Origin: an uncultured Bacteroidia bacterium
GTDB lineage: Bacteria > Bacteroidota > Bacteroidia > Bacteroidales > F082
Assembly: GCA_902800965.1 (NCBI GenBank)
Contig: CADCGK010000002.1
Coordinates: 248,001 to 312,000, forward strand
Length of the DNA stretch: 64,000 nucleotides
Reading direction: 5' to 3'
A program made the translations under genes and the position numbers. The notes beneath the pieces are model-generated. The model saw only the letters and a program-made list of their open reading frames with translations. It did not search any database and had not been told where the DNA came from. Below are positions 54,114 to 62,554 of this stretch, in pieces. Each line of letters starts with the position of its first letter. Position 1 is the first letter of the stretch.

Positions 54114-54171
54114 CAAATTTATAAATAATTTTTAAACAAACGGCATGCCAAATGCTTTTTTTTTATCTTTG
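54114..54171. promoter_or_regulatory. divergent -7 boxes between InlB-repeat gene and YpfJ genes
   Basis: Minus strand TAAATTTG (54121-54114) for the InlB-repeat gene; plus strand TATCTTTGC (54164-54172) for the peptidase gene at 54199. A second plus-strand TATCTTTG lies at 54095-54102. Confidence 0.7.
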
Positions 54172-54198
54172 CACATCATTTTTTAAATTATAATCACC

Positions 54199-55071
54199 AT
54201 GAGATTAGACGGACGTAGAGAAAGTACAAACGTGGAAGACCGCCGCGGCAAAGGCGGCGTCGTGAAAGCCGGTGGTATCGGTTTGGGTGGTATCATTATT
54301 GTTGCCCTCATTTATTTCCTGACTGGCAAAGCTCCTGATCCGGGCATGCTGCAGCAGATGTCACCCGGCAGTACCACCACGCAATATTCCGATGGCAAGG
54401 ACTACAGCGAGGTGGACAAAGAGTTGATGCAGTTCTGCAAGCAGATCCTGGCTGGCACCGAAGACGTGTGGACGCAAGAGTTCAGAAAGCTGGGCAGGAC
54501 CTATCAGCCGCCCAAGATGGTCATCTTTGCGGGCGCGGTCAGCTCAGGCTGTGGCAGTGCGACCTCCGATAGCGGACCGTTCTACTGCTCTGCCGACCAG
54601 ACCGTGTATCTCGACCTCGAGTTCTTCAAGAGTATGAGGAAACAGATTGGCGCTGACGGCGACTTCGCCTACGCATACGTCATCGCCCACGAGGTGGGAC
54701 ACCATGTGCAAAACCAGCTAGGCATCCTCGACGAGGCACACAACAAAATGGCACAATACGGCAAAAACACCCAAGGCTACAACCAGACCAGCGTACGGTT
54801 GGAACTGCAAGCCGACTTCTTCGCAGGAGTCTGGGCACATCACGACAACAAGATGTTCGGCTCGTTGGAAGACGGCGACATCGAGGAGGCCTTGAACGCC
54901 GCCGCCAAGATCGGCGACGACTACCTGCAGAAGCAAGCCTACGGACGCACCATGCCCGAGACCTTCAACCACGGCACCTCGGCACAACGCTCCAAATGGT
55001 TGAAGAAAGGCATCGCTACCGGCGACATCCGTCAAGGCGACACCTTCTCCCCTGCCTACAGTGCACTCTAA
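54199..55071 (+). CDS. neutral zinc metallopeptidase, YpfJ family (copy 1)
   Basis: Membrane-anchored metallopeptidase-like protein of 290 residues. It starts with MRLDGRRESTNVEDRR, typical of the family, then one membrane helix (GIGLGGIIIVALIYFLTG). The zinc motif is AHEVGHHVQNQLG with His164, Glu165 and His168; ELQADFFAGVWAHH supplies the conserved downstream Glu. GPFYCSADQTVYLDLEFF is a further family motif. Physiological substrate unknown. A paralogue follows 12 bp later. Confidence 0.92.
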   Translation: MRLDGRRESTNVEDRRGKGGVVKAGGIGLGGIIIVALIYFLTGKAPDPGMLQQMSPGSTTTQYSDGKDYSEVDKELMQFCKQILAGTEDVWTQEFRKLGRTYQPPKMVIFAGAVSSGCGSATSDSGPFYCSADQTVYLDLEFFKSMRKQIGADGDFAYAYVIAHEVGHHVQNQLGILDEAHNKMAQYGKNTQGYNQTSVRLELQADFFAGVWAHHDNKMFGSLEDGDIEEALNAAAKIGDDYLQKQAYGRTMPETFNHGTSAQRSKWLKKGIATGDIRQGDTFSPAYSAL

Positions 55072-55083
55072 TCGCAGGTCGCC

Positions 55084-55941
55084 ATGAAAATGGACGGACG
55101 GCGCGAGAGCGTCAACGTGGAAGACCGCCGCACCAAGAAGAATGTCGGCAAAGCCGCCGGCATCGGTATTGGAGGTGTTGTGATCGCCATCTTAGCGTGG
55201 ATCTTCGGGGGACAAGCCCCTGACATCAGCTCAGTGGTGGAGACAGTGCAAAGTACCGCTTCATCCTATATCGACAGCAAGACCGAAGAGCAGATGGTCA
55301 AGTTCAGCAAGCAGGTGCTGGCCAGCACGGAAGACTTCTGGACCGAGGAGTTCCGAAAGATGGGACGCGGCTACACCCCACCCAAGATGGTGCTCTACAG
55401 CTCAGACGTCAACACCGCCTGCGGCGACTTCACCGCCAAGACCGGACCTTTCTACTGTTCAGGCGATGCCACCGTCTATCTCGACCTGGCCTTCTTCATG
55501 GACCTCAACAAGAAACTGGGACGTAAGTCCGACTTCGCCCATGCCATGGTCATCGGCCATGAGGTGGGGCACCACGTCCAATATCTTTTGGGACAGATGG
55601 AGCCGCGACAAAAGATCAGGAACAGGTATGGCACAGGATCTCTCCAAGACAACCAGGCCACCGTTCGGGTAGAGCTGCAAGCCGATTTCTATGCGGGCTT
55701 GTGGGCACATCACGAGAACGAGCGCTTCAAGTCGCTCGAGCCAGGCGACGTCGAAGAGGCAATGGATGCCATCCTCACCTTTGGCGACGACTATATCCAA
55801 AAGAGCAGCAAAGGCTATGCTTCACCGGAGAGTTTCCGCCACGGCACCTCCGAGCAACGCAGCCGCTGGTTCAAGAAAGGTTTGGAGACAGGGGATTTCC
55901 GACAAGGAGATACCCAGTCGGTGGCTTACGATGCTTTATAA
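55084..55941 (+). CDS. neutral zinc metallopeptidase, YpfJ family (copy 2)
   Basis: Paralogue of the preceding gene (285 residues) with the same order: MDGRRESVNVEDRR, a membrane helix (GIGIGGVVIAILAWIFGG), GPFYCSGDATVYLDLAFF, the zinc motif GHEVGHHVQYLLG with His159/Glu160/His163, and ELQADFYAGLWAHH. Only the linker after the membrane helix differs strongly. Both copies keep all active-site residues, so neither looks decayed. They are co-transcribed and may act as a heteromer or on different targets. Confidence 0.92.
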   Translation: MKMDGRRESVNVEDRRTKKNVGKAAGIGIGGVVIAILAWIFGGQAPDISSVVETVQSTASSYIDSKTEEQMVKFSKQVLASTEDFWTEEFRKMGRGYTPPKMVLYSSDVNTACGDFTAKTGPFYCSGDATVYLDLAFFMDLNKKLGRKSDFAHAMVIGHEVGHHVQYLLGQMEPRQKIRNRYGTGSLQDNQATVRVELQADFYAGLWAHHENERFKSLEPGDVEEAMDAILTFGDDYIQKSSKGYASPESFRHGTSEQRSRWFKKGLETGDFRQGDTQSVAYDAL

Positions 55942-55975
55942 TAACAGCTGATAATGGACGATTAAAAGGAACCAG

Positions 55976-56035
55976 TAGCCTTGATACGTAAGGTAACTGG
56001 TAGCCTAAATACGTAAGGTAACTGGTAGCCCTAAT
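55976..56035. repeat. 25-bp tandem repeat
   Basis: The sequence ACGTAAGGTAACTGGTAGCC occurs at 55986 and again at 56011 with a 25-base period, and a degenerate third copy of its end (ACCAGTAGCC) lies one period earlier. No gene in this interval. Confidence 0.8.
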
Positions 56036-56042
56036 ATGAAGT

Positions 56043-56152
56043 GACCGATAGTCGTCATTGCGAGGGAGGAACGACCGAAGCAATCCAGTTTGACTCGAAA
56101 CTATCAGGTTGGATTGCTTCGGCCAAAGGCCTCGCAATGACGACTATCGGTC
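56043..56152. repeat. palindromic intergenic element, GTCATTGCGAG family (copy 1)
   Basis: Outer arms at 56043-56064 and 56131-56152 are perfect 22-bp inverted repeats, with core GTCATTGCGAG/CTCGCAATGAC. Inner arms GAAGCAATCCA and TGGATTGCTTC are inverted too. Widespread repeats with this core (CGTCATTGCGAG...CGAAGCAATCC) occur in many bacteria. Copies 2 and 3 are at 58087 and 61870. Confidence 0.88.
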
Positions 56153-56171
56153 GCCTATCTTATGATGATAC

Positions 56172-56771
56172 TTACTCGTTGAATAACTCCTTTACATTCG
56201 GAGCGGTCTCAGCACCCTCTGAAGCCTCGAAATAAGGCATCTTTTCGAAACTGCCGAACTTGGCGATGATGTTGTTCGGGAAGCGACGGAGGTATTGGTT
56301 GAAATCCTTGGCTTTCTCATTGAAAACGCGACGTGCATTGGAGATCTGGTTCTCGCAGCTCTCAATGCTCTCCTGAAGGTTCAGGTACAAGGTGTTCGCC
56401 TTGAGATCGGGATACTGCTCCACGATGACGTTGAGGTTGGCACGCATGGTATTCATGAGTTCATCCTGCACCTTCTGGTAGTTGGCCAGTTGCTGCTCAT
56501 CGAGGTTCGACATGTCGATGGTTGTGGCTGTAGCCTTAGCGCGGGCTTCGACAATGTTTTTGAAAGCCTCACTCTCGTAATCGGAGTATTGCTTGGCAGT
56601 GGCGGCCACATTTGGGATCTGGTCCGCACGCTTCTGATAAGCTGCTTGGATGTCACCCACCGACTGCTCCACCGTCTCCTGCTTGGCAATGAGGTTATTG
56701 TAAACACCAACGCCCCACCAGGCCAAGAGGCCGAGGAGCACTAAGATAAGAAGTAATCCACCTTTTTTCAT
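56172..56771 (-). CDS. LemA family protein
   Basis: Membrane-anchored protein of 199 residues with one N-terminal helix (LLLILVLLGLLAWWGVGVYN) followed by the family's helical-bundle sequence: NNLIAKQETVEQSVGDIQ, QRVFNEKAKDFNQYLRRFPN and the acidic C-terminus APNVKELF. The typical Bacteroidetes LemA pattern VYNxLV...W is seen as VYNNLIAKQETVEQS. Role in the envelope is not settled. It has its own -7 box at 56812 opposite the ricT promoter. Confidence 0.92.
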   Translation of the reverse strand: MKKGGLLLILVLLGLLAWWGVGVYNNLIAKQETVEQSVGDIQAAYQKRADQIPNVAATAKQYSDYESEAFKNIVEARAKATATTIDMSNLDEQQLANYQKVQDELMNTMRANLNVIVEQYPDLKANTLYLNLQESIESCENQISNARRVFNEKAKDFNQYLRRFPNNIIAKFGSFEKMPYFEASEGAETAPNVKELFNE

Positions 56772-56804
56772 GATTTCAAGATTTAAGATTTAAAGATTTA
56801 AAGG

Positions 56805-56833
56805 CAAAGTTACGAGATTTTTTACTATCTTTG
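56805..56833. promoter_or_regulatory. divergent -7 boxes between lemA and ricT
   Basis: Minus strand TAACTTTG (56812-56805) for lemA; plus strand TATCTTTGC (56826-56834) for ricT, whose ATG is at 56865. The lemA leader holds a GATTTAA-type 7/8-base repeat (56772-56802). Confidence 0.7.
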
Positions 56834-56864
56834 CAAGTTTATTGATAACTTTAATTTGAATTCC

Positions 56865-58001
56865 ATGTCAGAAGAACAACAATATACGCGCAAAACCACT
56901 GAATCGAAGCCCAGCTTGAAGGATCCTGTCTTCAACCGCGGCTGTTGCAAGATGCGTGGTGAATATGTATCAGGGTCGCCCGTCTTGAACCACAGCGGTT
57001 GCAAGATGCACGAATTCAACTGGTTGAAAGACTATGAAGGGAACACTTCCGAAAGCAAACCTTTGATTGCCGAAGTGCGTTTCAAGAACGACCACAAAGA
57101 TTTCTTCACCTATCCCGAAGAACTTAACCTTCAAGAGGGAGAGTTGGTGGCTGTGGAGGCTGCCATTGGACACGACATTGGCATCGTTACCTTGACTGGC
57201 GAGTTGGCCGTGCGCCAGATGAAGCGCAAACATTTCCGGACCCCTTTGGAGGAGATGAAGAAAGTATATCGCAGGGCACGTGCCAACGACGTGGAGAAAT
57301 GGCTTTCAGCCATCGCATTGGAAGACAATACCTTGTACCGCACCCGCACCATTGCTGAGAACCTCGGACTGGAGATGAAGCTGAATGACATAGAGTACCA
57401 AGGCGACAAGACCAAGGCCATCTTCTACTATACCGCCGACGGTCGTGTGGACTTCCGCGAGCTCATCAAGAAGTTGGCGGAAGAGTTCCACGTCAGGGTG
57501 GAGATGCGTCAGATCGGTGTGCGCCAAGAGTCGGCCAAGCTCGGCGGCATCGGGTCCTGCGGCAGGGAACTGTGCTGCGCCTCGTGGATCTCTGACTTCC
57601 AGTCGGTGACCACCAACGTGGCCAGGGTCCAGCAACTGTCACCCAACCCCCAGAAGTTAGCTGGACAATGTGGCAAGCTGAAATGCTGCCTGAATTACGA
57701 ATACGACGCCTACGTGGAGGCCTTGAAAGCCTTCTCAGATCCCAACATCGTGCTGAAGTTCAAGAACGGTGACGCCATCCACCAAAAGAACGACGTCTTC
57801 AAAGGCATCATGTGGTATTCCTACACCACCGACAAGAGCAACATCATGGCCATCCCCGTCGATAAGGTGAAGGAGATCATCGCGAAGAACAAGAAGGGCG
57901 AGCTTCCCGAGAAACTGGAGGACTACGCCGTCACCATGGAACAGCACACCAATACCAATGAAGGGTACAATGAGGGGGATCTTAAGACGATGAGTGATTG
58001 A
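56865..58001 (+). CDS. ricT: PSP1-domain protein, RicT-like iron-sulfur regulatory subunit
   Basis: Protein of 378 residues of the PSP1/RicT (YaaT) family; in Bacillus subtilis RicT belongs to an iron-sulfur Ric complex affecting RNA maturation. Central domain HDIGIVTLTGELAVRQM ... and GGIGSCGRELCCASWISDFQSV and CGKLKCCLNYEYDAYVEAL carry the conserved Cys pairs. Odd: the N-terminal region has two similar modules, DPVFNRGCCKM and SPVLNHSGCKM (18 residues apart), encoded by 31-bp sequences with 26 identical bases. Start ATG 56865 follows the -7 box. First gene of the ricT - gldH - PBP1A unit. Confidence 0.88.
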   Translation: MSEEQQYTRKTTESKPSLKDPVFNRGCCKMRGEYVSGSPVLNHSGCKMHEFNWLKDYEGNTSESKPLIAEVRFKNDHKDFFTYPEELNLQEGELVAVEAAIGHDIGIVTLTGELAVRQMKRKHFRTPLEEMKKVYRRARANDVEKWLSAIALEDNTLYRTRTIAENLGLEMKLNDIEYQGDKTKAIFYYTADGRVDFRELIKKLAEEFHVRVEMRQIGVRQESAKLGGIGSCGRELCCASWISDFQSVTTNVARVQQLSPNPQKLAGQCGKLKCCLNYEYDAYVEALKAFSDPNIVLKFKNGDAIHQKNDVFKGIMWYSYTTDKSNIMAIPVDKVKEIIAKNKKGELPEKLEDYAVTMEQHTNTNEGYNEGDLKTMSD

Positions 58002-58004
58002 TTT

Positions 58005-58058
<54 letters not shown>

Positions 58059-58059
<1 letters not shown>

Positions 58060-58568
58060 TGATTGAGAACAGAAATAAAAAAAAGGTGGATTGCTTCGGT
58101 CGTGCCTCCCTCGCAATGACGATCCCAATGATATTGCTCTTGCTATTGCTTACCGCTTGCGGTGGCAAGGGTTTCGAGCAGCGCGAGGTCCTTCCGGAGG
58201 CCAAATGGGAAGTGGAGCATCGTATTCCTTTCGATGTGACAGTGAACGACACTTTGGGCATCTATGCTTTTGGTTTAAGCCTGAGGCATCTGGAGAACTA
58301 CCGTTACAGCAACCTCTATGTGTTTCTGCACACCACCATGCCCAACGGCAATCTCACACACGACACCATACAATGCCAGCTTGCCTTGCCCGACGGACAA
58401 TGGATTGGCAAGAGCAGCGGCAGCATGCGTGATTTACGCATTACTTTGAATCCCAACCTGCGTTTTCCTTTAGAAGGAACTTATCATTTTGAAATTGAAC
58501 AAGCCATGCGGGAGCCTGTTTTGAGAGGCATCTCCGACATCGGCCTCTTTGTCGAGAAGCAACCATAA
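58059..58568 (+). CDS. gldH: gliding motility lipoprotein GldH
   Basis: Lipoprotein of the GldH family (gliding/T9SS-associated gene set of Bacteroidetes). Body: EVEHRIPFDVTVNDTLGIYA, HLENYRYSNLYVFLHTTMPNG, DTIQCQLALPDGQWIGKSSG, FPLEGTYHFEIEQAMREPVLRGISDIGLFVEK. The lipobox LTAC gives Cys34 with this start. Odd: residues 10-21 (VDCFGRASLAMT) are the translation of a half palindromic element. Later starts (58116 or 58128) would give a signal peptide without positive charge, so the longer start is preferred. Downstream PBP1A begins 10 bp after the stop. Confidence 0.85.
58087..58121 (-). repeat. half copy of GTCATTGCGAG element inside gldH (copy 2)
   Basis: Reading on the minus strand, CGTCATTGCGAGGGAGGCAC and then GACCGAAGCAATCCA match the left half of the element at 61870 except for one base. 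It lies in frame in the gldH 5' coding part. Confidence 0.85.
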
Positions 58569-58578
58569 TCACCCAATT

Positions 58579-60843
58579 ATGCAAAAGCAAACCACAAAAA
58601 AGAAAAACCCTAAAGACGGCAGCAACGGCTCAAAAGCAGTTAAAGTGCTTTGGTCTATCTTCGGTATCGCGCTGTTACTTATCATAGTGTTCTTTTTCTG
58701 CGTTGCCAAAGGCGTATTCGGCACTATGCCGACTTTCGAGGAACTGGAAAATCCCCAGACCAACTTGGCTACACAAATCATCTCCTGCGATGGAAAGGTG
58801 TTGGGCAGCTATTATGTTGAGAACCGTTCCAACGTCTATTACAGCGACCTGTCGCCCTATCTTCCCCAAGCTTTGATCAGCATCGAGGATGAACGTTTCG
58901 CGCAACACTCTGGCATCGACAGCAAATCGTTGTTCCGTGTCGCTTTCGGTGTGCTCACTGGCAACAAGAAGGGCGGTGGCAGTACCATCACCCAGCAGCT
59001 GGCCAAGAACCTCTTCCCCCGTGGGGAGAACCTCAGCACGGTGAAACTCGTCATCCGCAAATTCCAGGAATGGATCACAGCCACCAAGCTGGAATACAAC
59101 TATTCGAAAGAAGAGATCATCGCCATGTACCTCAACACGGTAGCTTTCGGCCATAACGCTTACGGCATCCGCTCCGCAGCCAAGACCTTTTTCGACAAGG
59201 ATCCGAAGAACTTGAATATTGAAGAGTCAGCCCTGATGGCCGGCGTGGTGAACGCCCCGACACGATACAGTCCTATCCGCAATCCAGAGCTTTCCATGCA
59301 ACGCCGTAATCTGGTCTTGAGAAGCATGTGCAAGAACGGCTATCTCACCGAGGCGGAGTGCGACTCCATCTCGCAAATCCCGATCGACATGTCTCATTTC
59401 GGTGTGATGGACCACACCACTGGACAAGCCACCTATTTCAGGGAACAGTTGCGCAAGGAACTCACCGAATGGGCAAACACCCACACTCGTGCCGATGGCA
59501 AGCCTTACAATATCTATCGTGACGGCTTGAAGATCTACACCACCATCGACTCACGCATGCAACGCTATGCTGAGGAAGCGGTGAAAGAATTCGTCGGAGG
59601 AAGCCTGCAGCCAAGTTTCTTCGAACATTGGAAAGGCCACAAGAACGCTCCATTCTCCTTAAAGAGCCCCGACCAGATAGACGAGCTTCTTGATGCTTCC
59701 ATGAAACGCAGCGACCGCTACCGGATGCTTAAGAAAGATGGTTTATGCGAAGACTCCATCAAGGCGGAATTCAACAAGCCTGTGAGGATGGCTGTTTTTT
59801 CCTGGAATGGTCCTATTGACACCATCATGACGCCGATGGATTCCATCCGCTATTACAAATGGTTCCTTCAGGCAAGTTTGGTCTCCATCGAGTCGCACAC
59901 TGGCCATGTGAAGGCCTACGTCGGAGGCATTGACTACCGCTTTTTCAAATACGACCATGTGATGCAGGCGCAGCGCCAAGTGGGTTCCACCTTCAAGCCA
60001 TTCCTCTATTCATTAGCCATGCAGGAAGGAGAATACACACCTTGCACCAAGATACCCAACATCCCCTACAACATCCAACTGGACAACGGCACTTTCTGGT
60101 CGCCCCGTAACGGCGGTGGCGGTGGTGGTGAGATCACATTGAAGACGGCTTTGGCCCAGTCCAACAATTGGATCTCGGCTTACCTGATGAACCGTTTCGG
60201 TCCCGAGGCGGTCATCTCCATGGCGAGGAGAATGGGGGTTAAATCGCCCATTGACCCAGTACCTGCCATCTGTCTTGGTGTCTGCGACCTCAAGCTGATG
60301 GAGATGGTTGGTGCCATGAGCACCTTCGCCAACCAAGGTGTTTATATCAAGCCCATGTTCATCACCAAGATCGAGGACAAGAACGGCAACGTCATCCAGC
60401 GTTTCTCGCCTGAAGAGTCGGAAGCCATGAGCGAGGTGACAGCTTACAAGATGATTGAGCTGATGAAGGGTGTAGTGCAGAGCGGTACCGGCGGGCGTAT
60501 ACGTTTGGTATATAAGCTCACCAACCCCATCGCCGGCAAAACCGGCACCACCCAGAACAACAGCGACGGTTGGTTCATGGGCATCACCCCCGACCTGACT
60601 ACGGGTGTATGGGTAGGTGCCGAGGACCGCAGCGTGCATTTCAGAAGCACCGCCTTGGGACAAGGTTCCCGCACGGCGCTACCCATCTGGGCTATCTACA
60701 TGCAGAAGGTCTATGCTGATCCCACCTTAAATGTCAGCAAAGGGAACTTCCCGAAACCGACTGCCACCGATGTCGATCTCAACTTTGACTGTGGCAAGGC
60801 AGAGGTCGATTACGATGCCGTGGAATACATCGACGTGTTTTAA
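58579..60843 (+). CDS. penicillin-binding protein 1A (bifunctional transglycosylase/transpeptidase)
   Basis: Class A PBP of 754 residues for peptidoglycan synthesis. A cytoplasmic Lys-rich tail and one membrane helix (VLWSIFGIALLLIIVFFFC) come first. The glycosyltransferase domain has EDERFAQHSGID and GGGSTITQQLAKNLFPR. The transpeptidase domain has the SxxK motif with Ser470 and Lys473 (GSTFKPF), the SNNWISAYLMNRFG motif and KTG at about residue 654 (AGKTGTTQ). Start at 58579 is chosen, as the longer start at 58549 overlaps the gldH stop. Follows gldH after 10 bp, the usual order in this phylum. Confidence 0.95.
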   Translation: MQKQTTKKKNPKDGSNGSKAVKVLWSIFGIALLLIIVFFFCVAKGVFGTMPTFEELENPQTNLATQIISCDGKVLGSYYVENRSNVYYSDLSPYLPQALISIEDERFAQHSGIDSKSLFRVAFGVLTGNKKGGGSTITQQLAKNLFPRGENLSTVKLVIRKFQEWITATKLEYNYSKEEIIAMYLNTVAFGHNAYGIRSAAKTFFDKDPKNLNIEESALMAGVVNAPTRYSPIRNPELSMQRRNLVLRSMCKNGYLTEAECDSISQIPIDMSHFGVMDHTTGQATYFREQLRKELTEWANTHTRADGKPYNIYRDGLKIYTTIDSRMQRYAEEAVKEFVGGSLQPSFFEHWKGHKNAPFSLKSPDQIDELLDASMKRSDRYRMLKKDGLCEDSIKAEFNKPVRMAVFSWNGPIDTIMTPMDSIRYYKWFLQASLVSIESHTGHVKAYVGGIDYRFFKYDHVMQAQRQVGSTFKPFLYSLAMQEGEYTPCTKIPNIPYNIQLDNGTFWSPRNGGGGGGEITLKTALAQSNNWISAYLMNRFGPEAVISMARRMGVKSPIDPVPAICLGVCDLKLMEMVGAMSTFANQGVYIKPMFITKIEDKNGNVIQRFSPEESEAMSEVTAYKMIELMKGVVQSGTGGRIRLVYKLTNPIAGKTGTTQNNSDGWFMGITPDLTTGVWVGAEDRSVHFRSTALGQGSRTALPIWAIYMQKVYADPTLNVSKGNFPKPTATDVDLNFDCGKAEVDYDAVEYIDVF

Positions 60844-60855
60844 AAACAGATCATT

Positions 60856-61854
60856 ATGGCCAGTTCGAATTTCGTTGACTACGTGAAGATTTACTGCCGT
60901 TCCGGCAAAGGCGGTGCAGGTTCGCTGCATTTCCGCCGTGAGAAATATATCCCAAAAGGCGGTCCTGACGGCGGCGACGGCGGTCGTGGCGGCAACATCA
61001 TCTTGAGAGGCAATGCCCAGATGTGGACCCTGTTGCACCTTCGCTACACCAAGCACCTGATGGCCGGCGATGGCGTCCCAGGCGGCAGCAACCAGCTCAC
61101 AGGCGCCTCCGGCAAGGACGTCTTCATCGACGTGCCGCTGGGCACGGTGGCCTACGAAGCCGAGACCCGCAAGCCTCTAGGCGAGATCACCGAGGACGGA
61201 CAGACCATCGTGTTGCTCAAGGGCGGTCGCGGCGGCAAAGGCAACGCCTTCTTCAAGTCGGCCACCATGCAGGCGCCCAAGTTCGCCCAGCCTGGCGAGC
61301 CCTCTCAAGAATGCTGGATCATCATGGAGCTGAAGCTGCTGGCCGATGTGGGCCTCGTGGGCTTCCCCAACGCCGGCAAATCAACCCTGCTGTCGGTCGT
61401 TTCTGCCGCCAGACCTGAGATCGCCGACTATCCCTTCACCACCCTGGTGCCCAACCTCGGCATCGTCGGCTACCGCGACCACCGCAGCTTCGTCATGGCC
61501 GACATCCCTGGCATCATCGAAGGGGCTGCCGAAGGCAAGGGACTGGGGATCAGGTTTTTGAGACATATCGAACGCAACTCCACCCTGCTCTTCATGGTGC
61601 CTGCCAACACTGAAGACGTGAAGAAAGAGTACGAAATCCTGCTCAACGAGCTGAAGAAATACAACCCAGAGCTGATGGACAAAGACCGCATCTTAGCCAT
61701 CACCAAATGCGACCTGGTGGATGAGGATGCCATCAAAGACATCAAGAAGCATCTGCCGAAGAAGGTGCCGCATGTGTTCATCAGTTCGGTGGCCGGCAAG
61801 GGCATTGACGAATTGAAGGACCTGATTTGGCTGACGCTGAACAGAGAAGAATGA
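60856..61854 (+). CDS. obgE: GTPase ObgE/CgtA
   Basis: Ribosome-associated GTPase of 332 residues. The N-terminal Obg fold is Gly-rich: [38 protein letters not shown]. The G domain has the P-loop [14 protein letters not shown] (about 168-181), G3 [16 protein letters not shown], and the NKxD-equivalent TKCDLVD. The C-terminal OCT domain of some Obg proteins is missing, as usual in this phylum. It starts 12 bp after PBP1A and probably shares its transcript. Confidence 0.95.
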   Translation: MASSNFVDYVKIYCRSGKGGAGSLHFRREKYIPKGGPDGGDGGRGGNIILRGNAQMWTLLHLRYTKHLMAGDGVPGGSNQLTGASGKDVFIDVPLGTVAYEAETRKPLGEITEDGQTIVLLKGGRGGKGNAFFKSATMQAPKFAQPGEPSQECWIIMELKLLADVGLVGFPNAGKSTLLSVVSAARPEIADYPFTTLVPNLGIVGYRDHRSFVMADIPGIIEGAAEGKGLGIRFLRHIERNSTLLFMVPANTEDVKKEYEILLNELKKYNPELMDKDRILAITKCDLVDEDAIKDIKKHLPKKVPHVFISSVAGKGIDELKDLIWLTLNREE

Positions 61855-61869
61855 AAGAGCGTGGACCAC

Positions 61870-61946
61870 GTCATTGCGAGGGAGGAACGACCGAAGCAAT
61901 CCACAAGGACACAATGGCTGGATTGCTTCGCTTCGCTCGCAATGAC
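61870..61946. repeat. palindromic intergenic element, GTCATTGCGAG family (copy 3)
   Basis: Outer arms GTCATTGCGAG (61870-61880) and CTCGCAATGAC (61936-61946), inner arms GAAGCAATCCA (61893-61903) and TGGATTGCTTC (61919-61929). It occupies most of the gap between obgE and the PAP2 gene; frames through it are spurious. Confidence 0.88.
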
Positions 61947-61975
61947 GAGACCAGAAAAGATAAAAACAGAAAACA

Positions 61976-62554
61976 ATGGGATGGGTTGAGGCTATTGATT
62001 CGAGATTGTTTTTATGGCTGAACGGGCAACATGCCGGGTGGCTCGACACGGTGATGGTGTCCATCACGGAGATGTGGCCGTGGATTCCCATTTACATTTT
62101 GTTGGCTTACCTCGTTATCAAGCAGTATGGCAGGAAAAGTCTCTGGATTTTTTTGGCAGTGGGTCTTGTGATCTTGTGTTCCGACCAGCTCTCGGCGCAT
62201 GTGTGCAAGCCCGTCTTTCATCGTCTGAGGCCCTGTTTCAATCCTGAGTTGGAAGGCCTGGTGCATCTTCCGAAGGGTCTCCCCGGGGGACGTTACGGTT
62301 TCGTTTCTTCCCATGCTGCCAATACTTTTGCCGTGGCCACTTTCTTGACTGCGGCTCTTCGCAAGAGTTATCGCAGCATCGGCTGGTGGCTGTTTGCCTG
62401 GGCGTTGATCTCCAGCTATAGCAGGATATATATCGGTGTGCATTATCCTGGCGACGTCCTTGCGGGTGCCGTGCTAGGGATATTGGTGGGGTTGATTATT
62501 TGGAAGCTGACGACCTTATTGTTCAACAAAAGGCAATCAAAACAGCATGGTTGA
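61976..62554 (+). CDS. PAP2 superfamily phosphatase (membrane)
   Basis: Integral membrane phosphatase of 192 residues of the PAP2 family (undecaprenyl-pyrophosphate or lipid phosphate phosphatase type). Motif C1 is KPVFHRLRPC, C2 is YGFVSSHAANTFA with the conserved SxH, and C3 is SYSRIYIGVHYPGDVLAGA with the catalytic His and Asp. Five to six membrane helices. Substrate could be undecaprenyl pyrophosphate, which would fit the neighbouring PBP1A. Its stop overlaps the start of the disrupted regulator by 8 bp. Confidence 0.92.
   Translation: MGWVEAIDSRLFLWLNGQHAGWLDTVMVSITEMWPWIPIYILLAYLVIKQYGRKSLWIFLAVGLVILCSDQLSAHVCKPVFHRLRPCFNPELEGLVHLPKGLPGGRYGFVSSHAANTFAVATFLTAALRKSYRSIGWWLFAWALISSYSRIYIGVHYPGDVLAGAVLGILVGLIIWKLTTLLFNKRQSKQHG

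Noticed and set aside
61470..62091. Minus-strand frames through the 61870 palindrome (168 and 132 residues)
   Set aside because: They are translations of the repeat element (peptides such as VDCFGRSSLAMT) and of antisense obgE.
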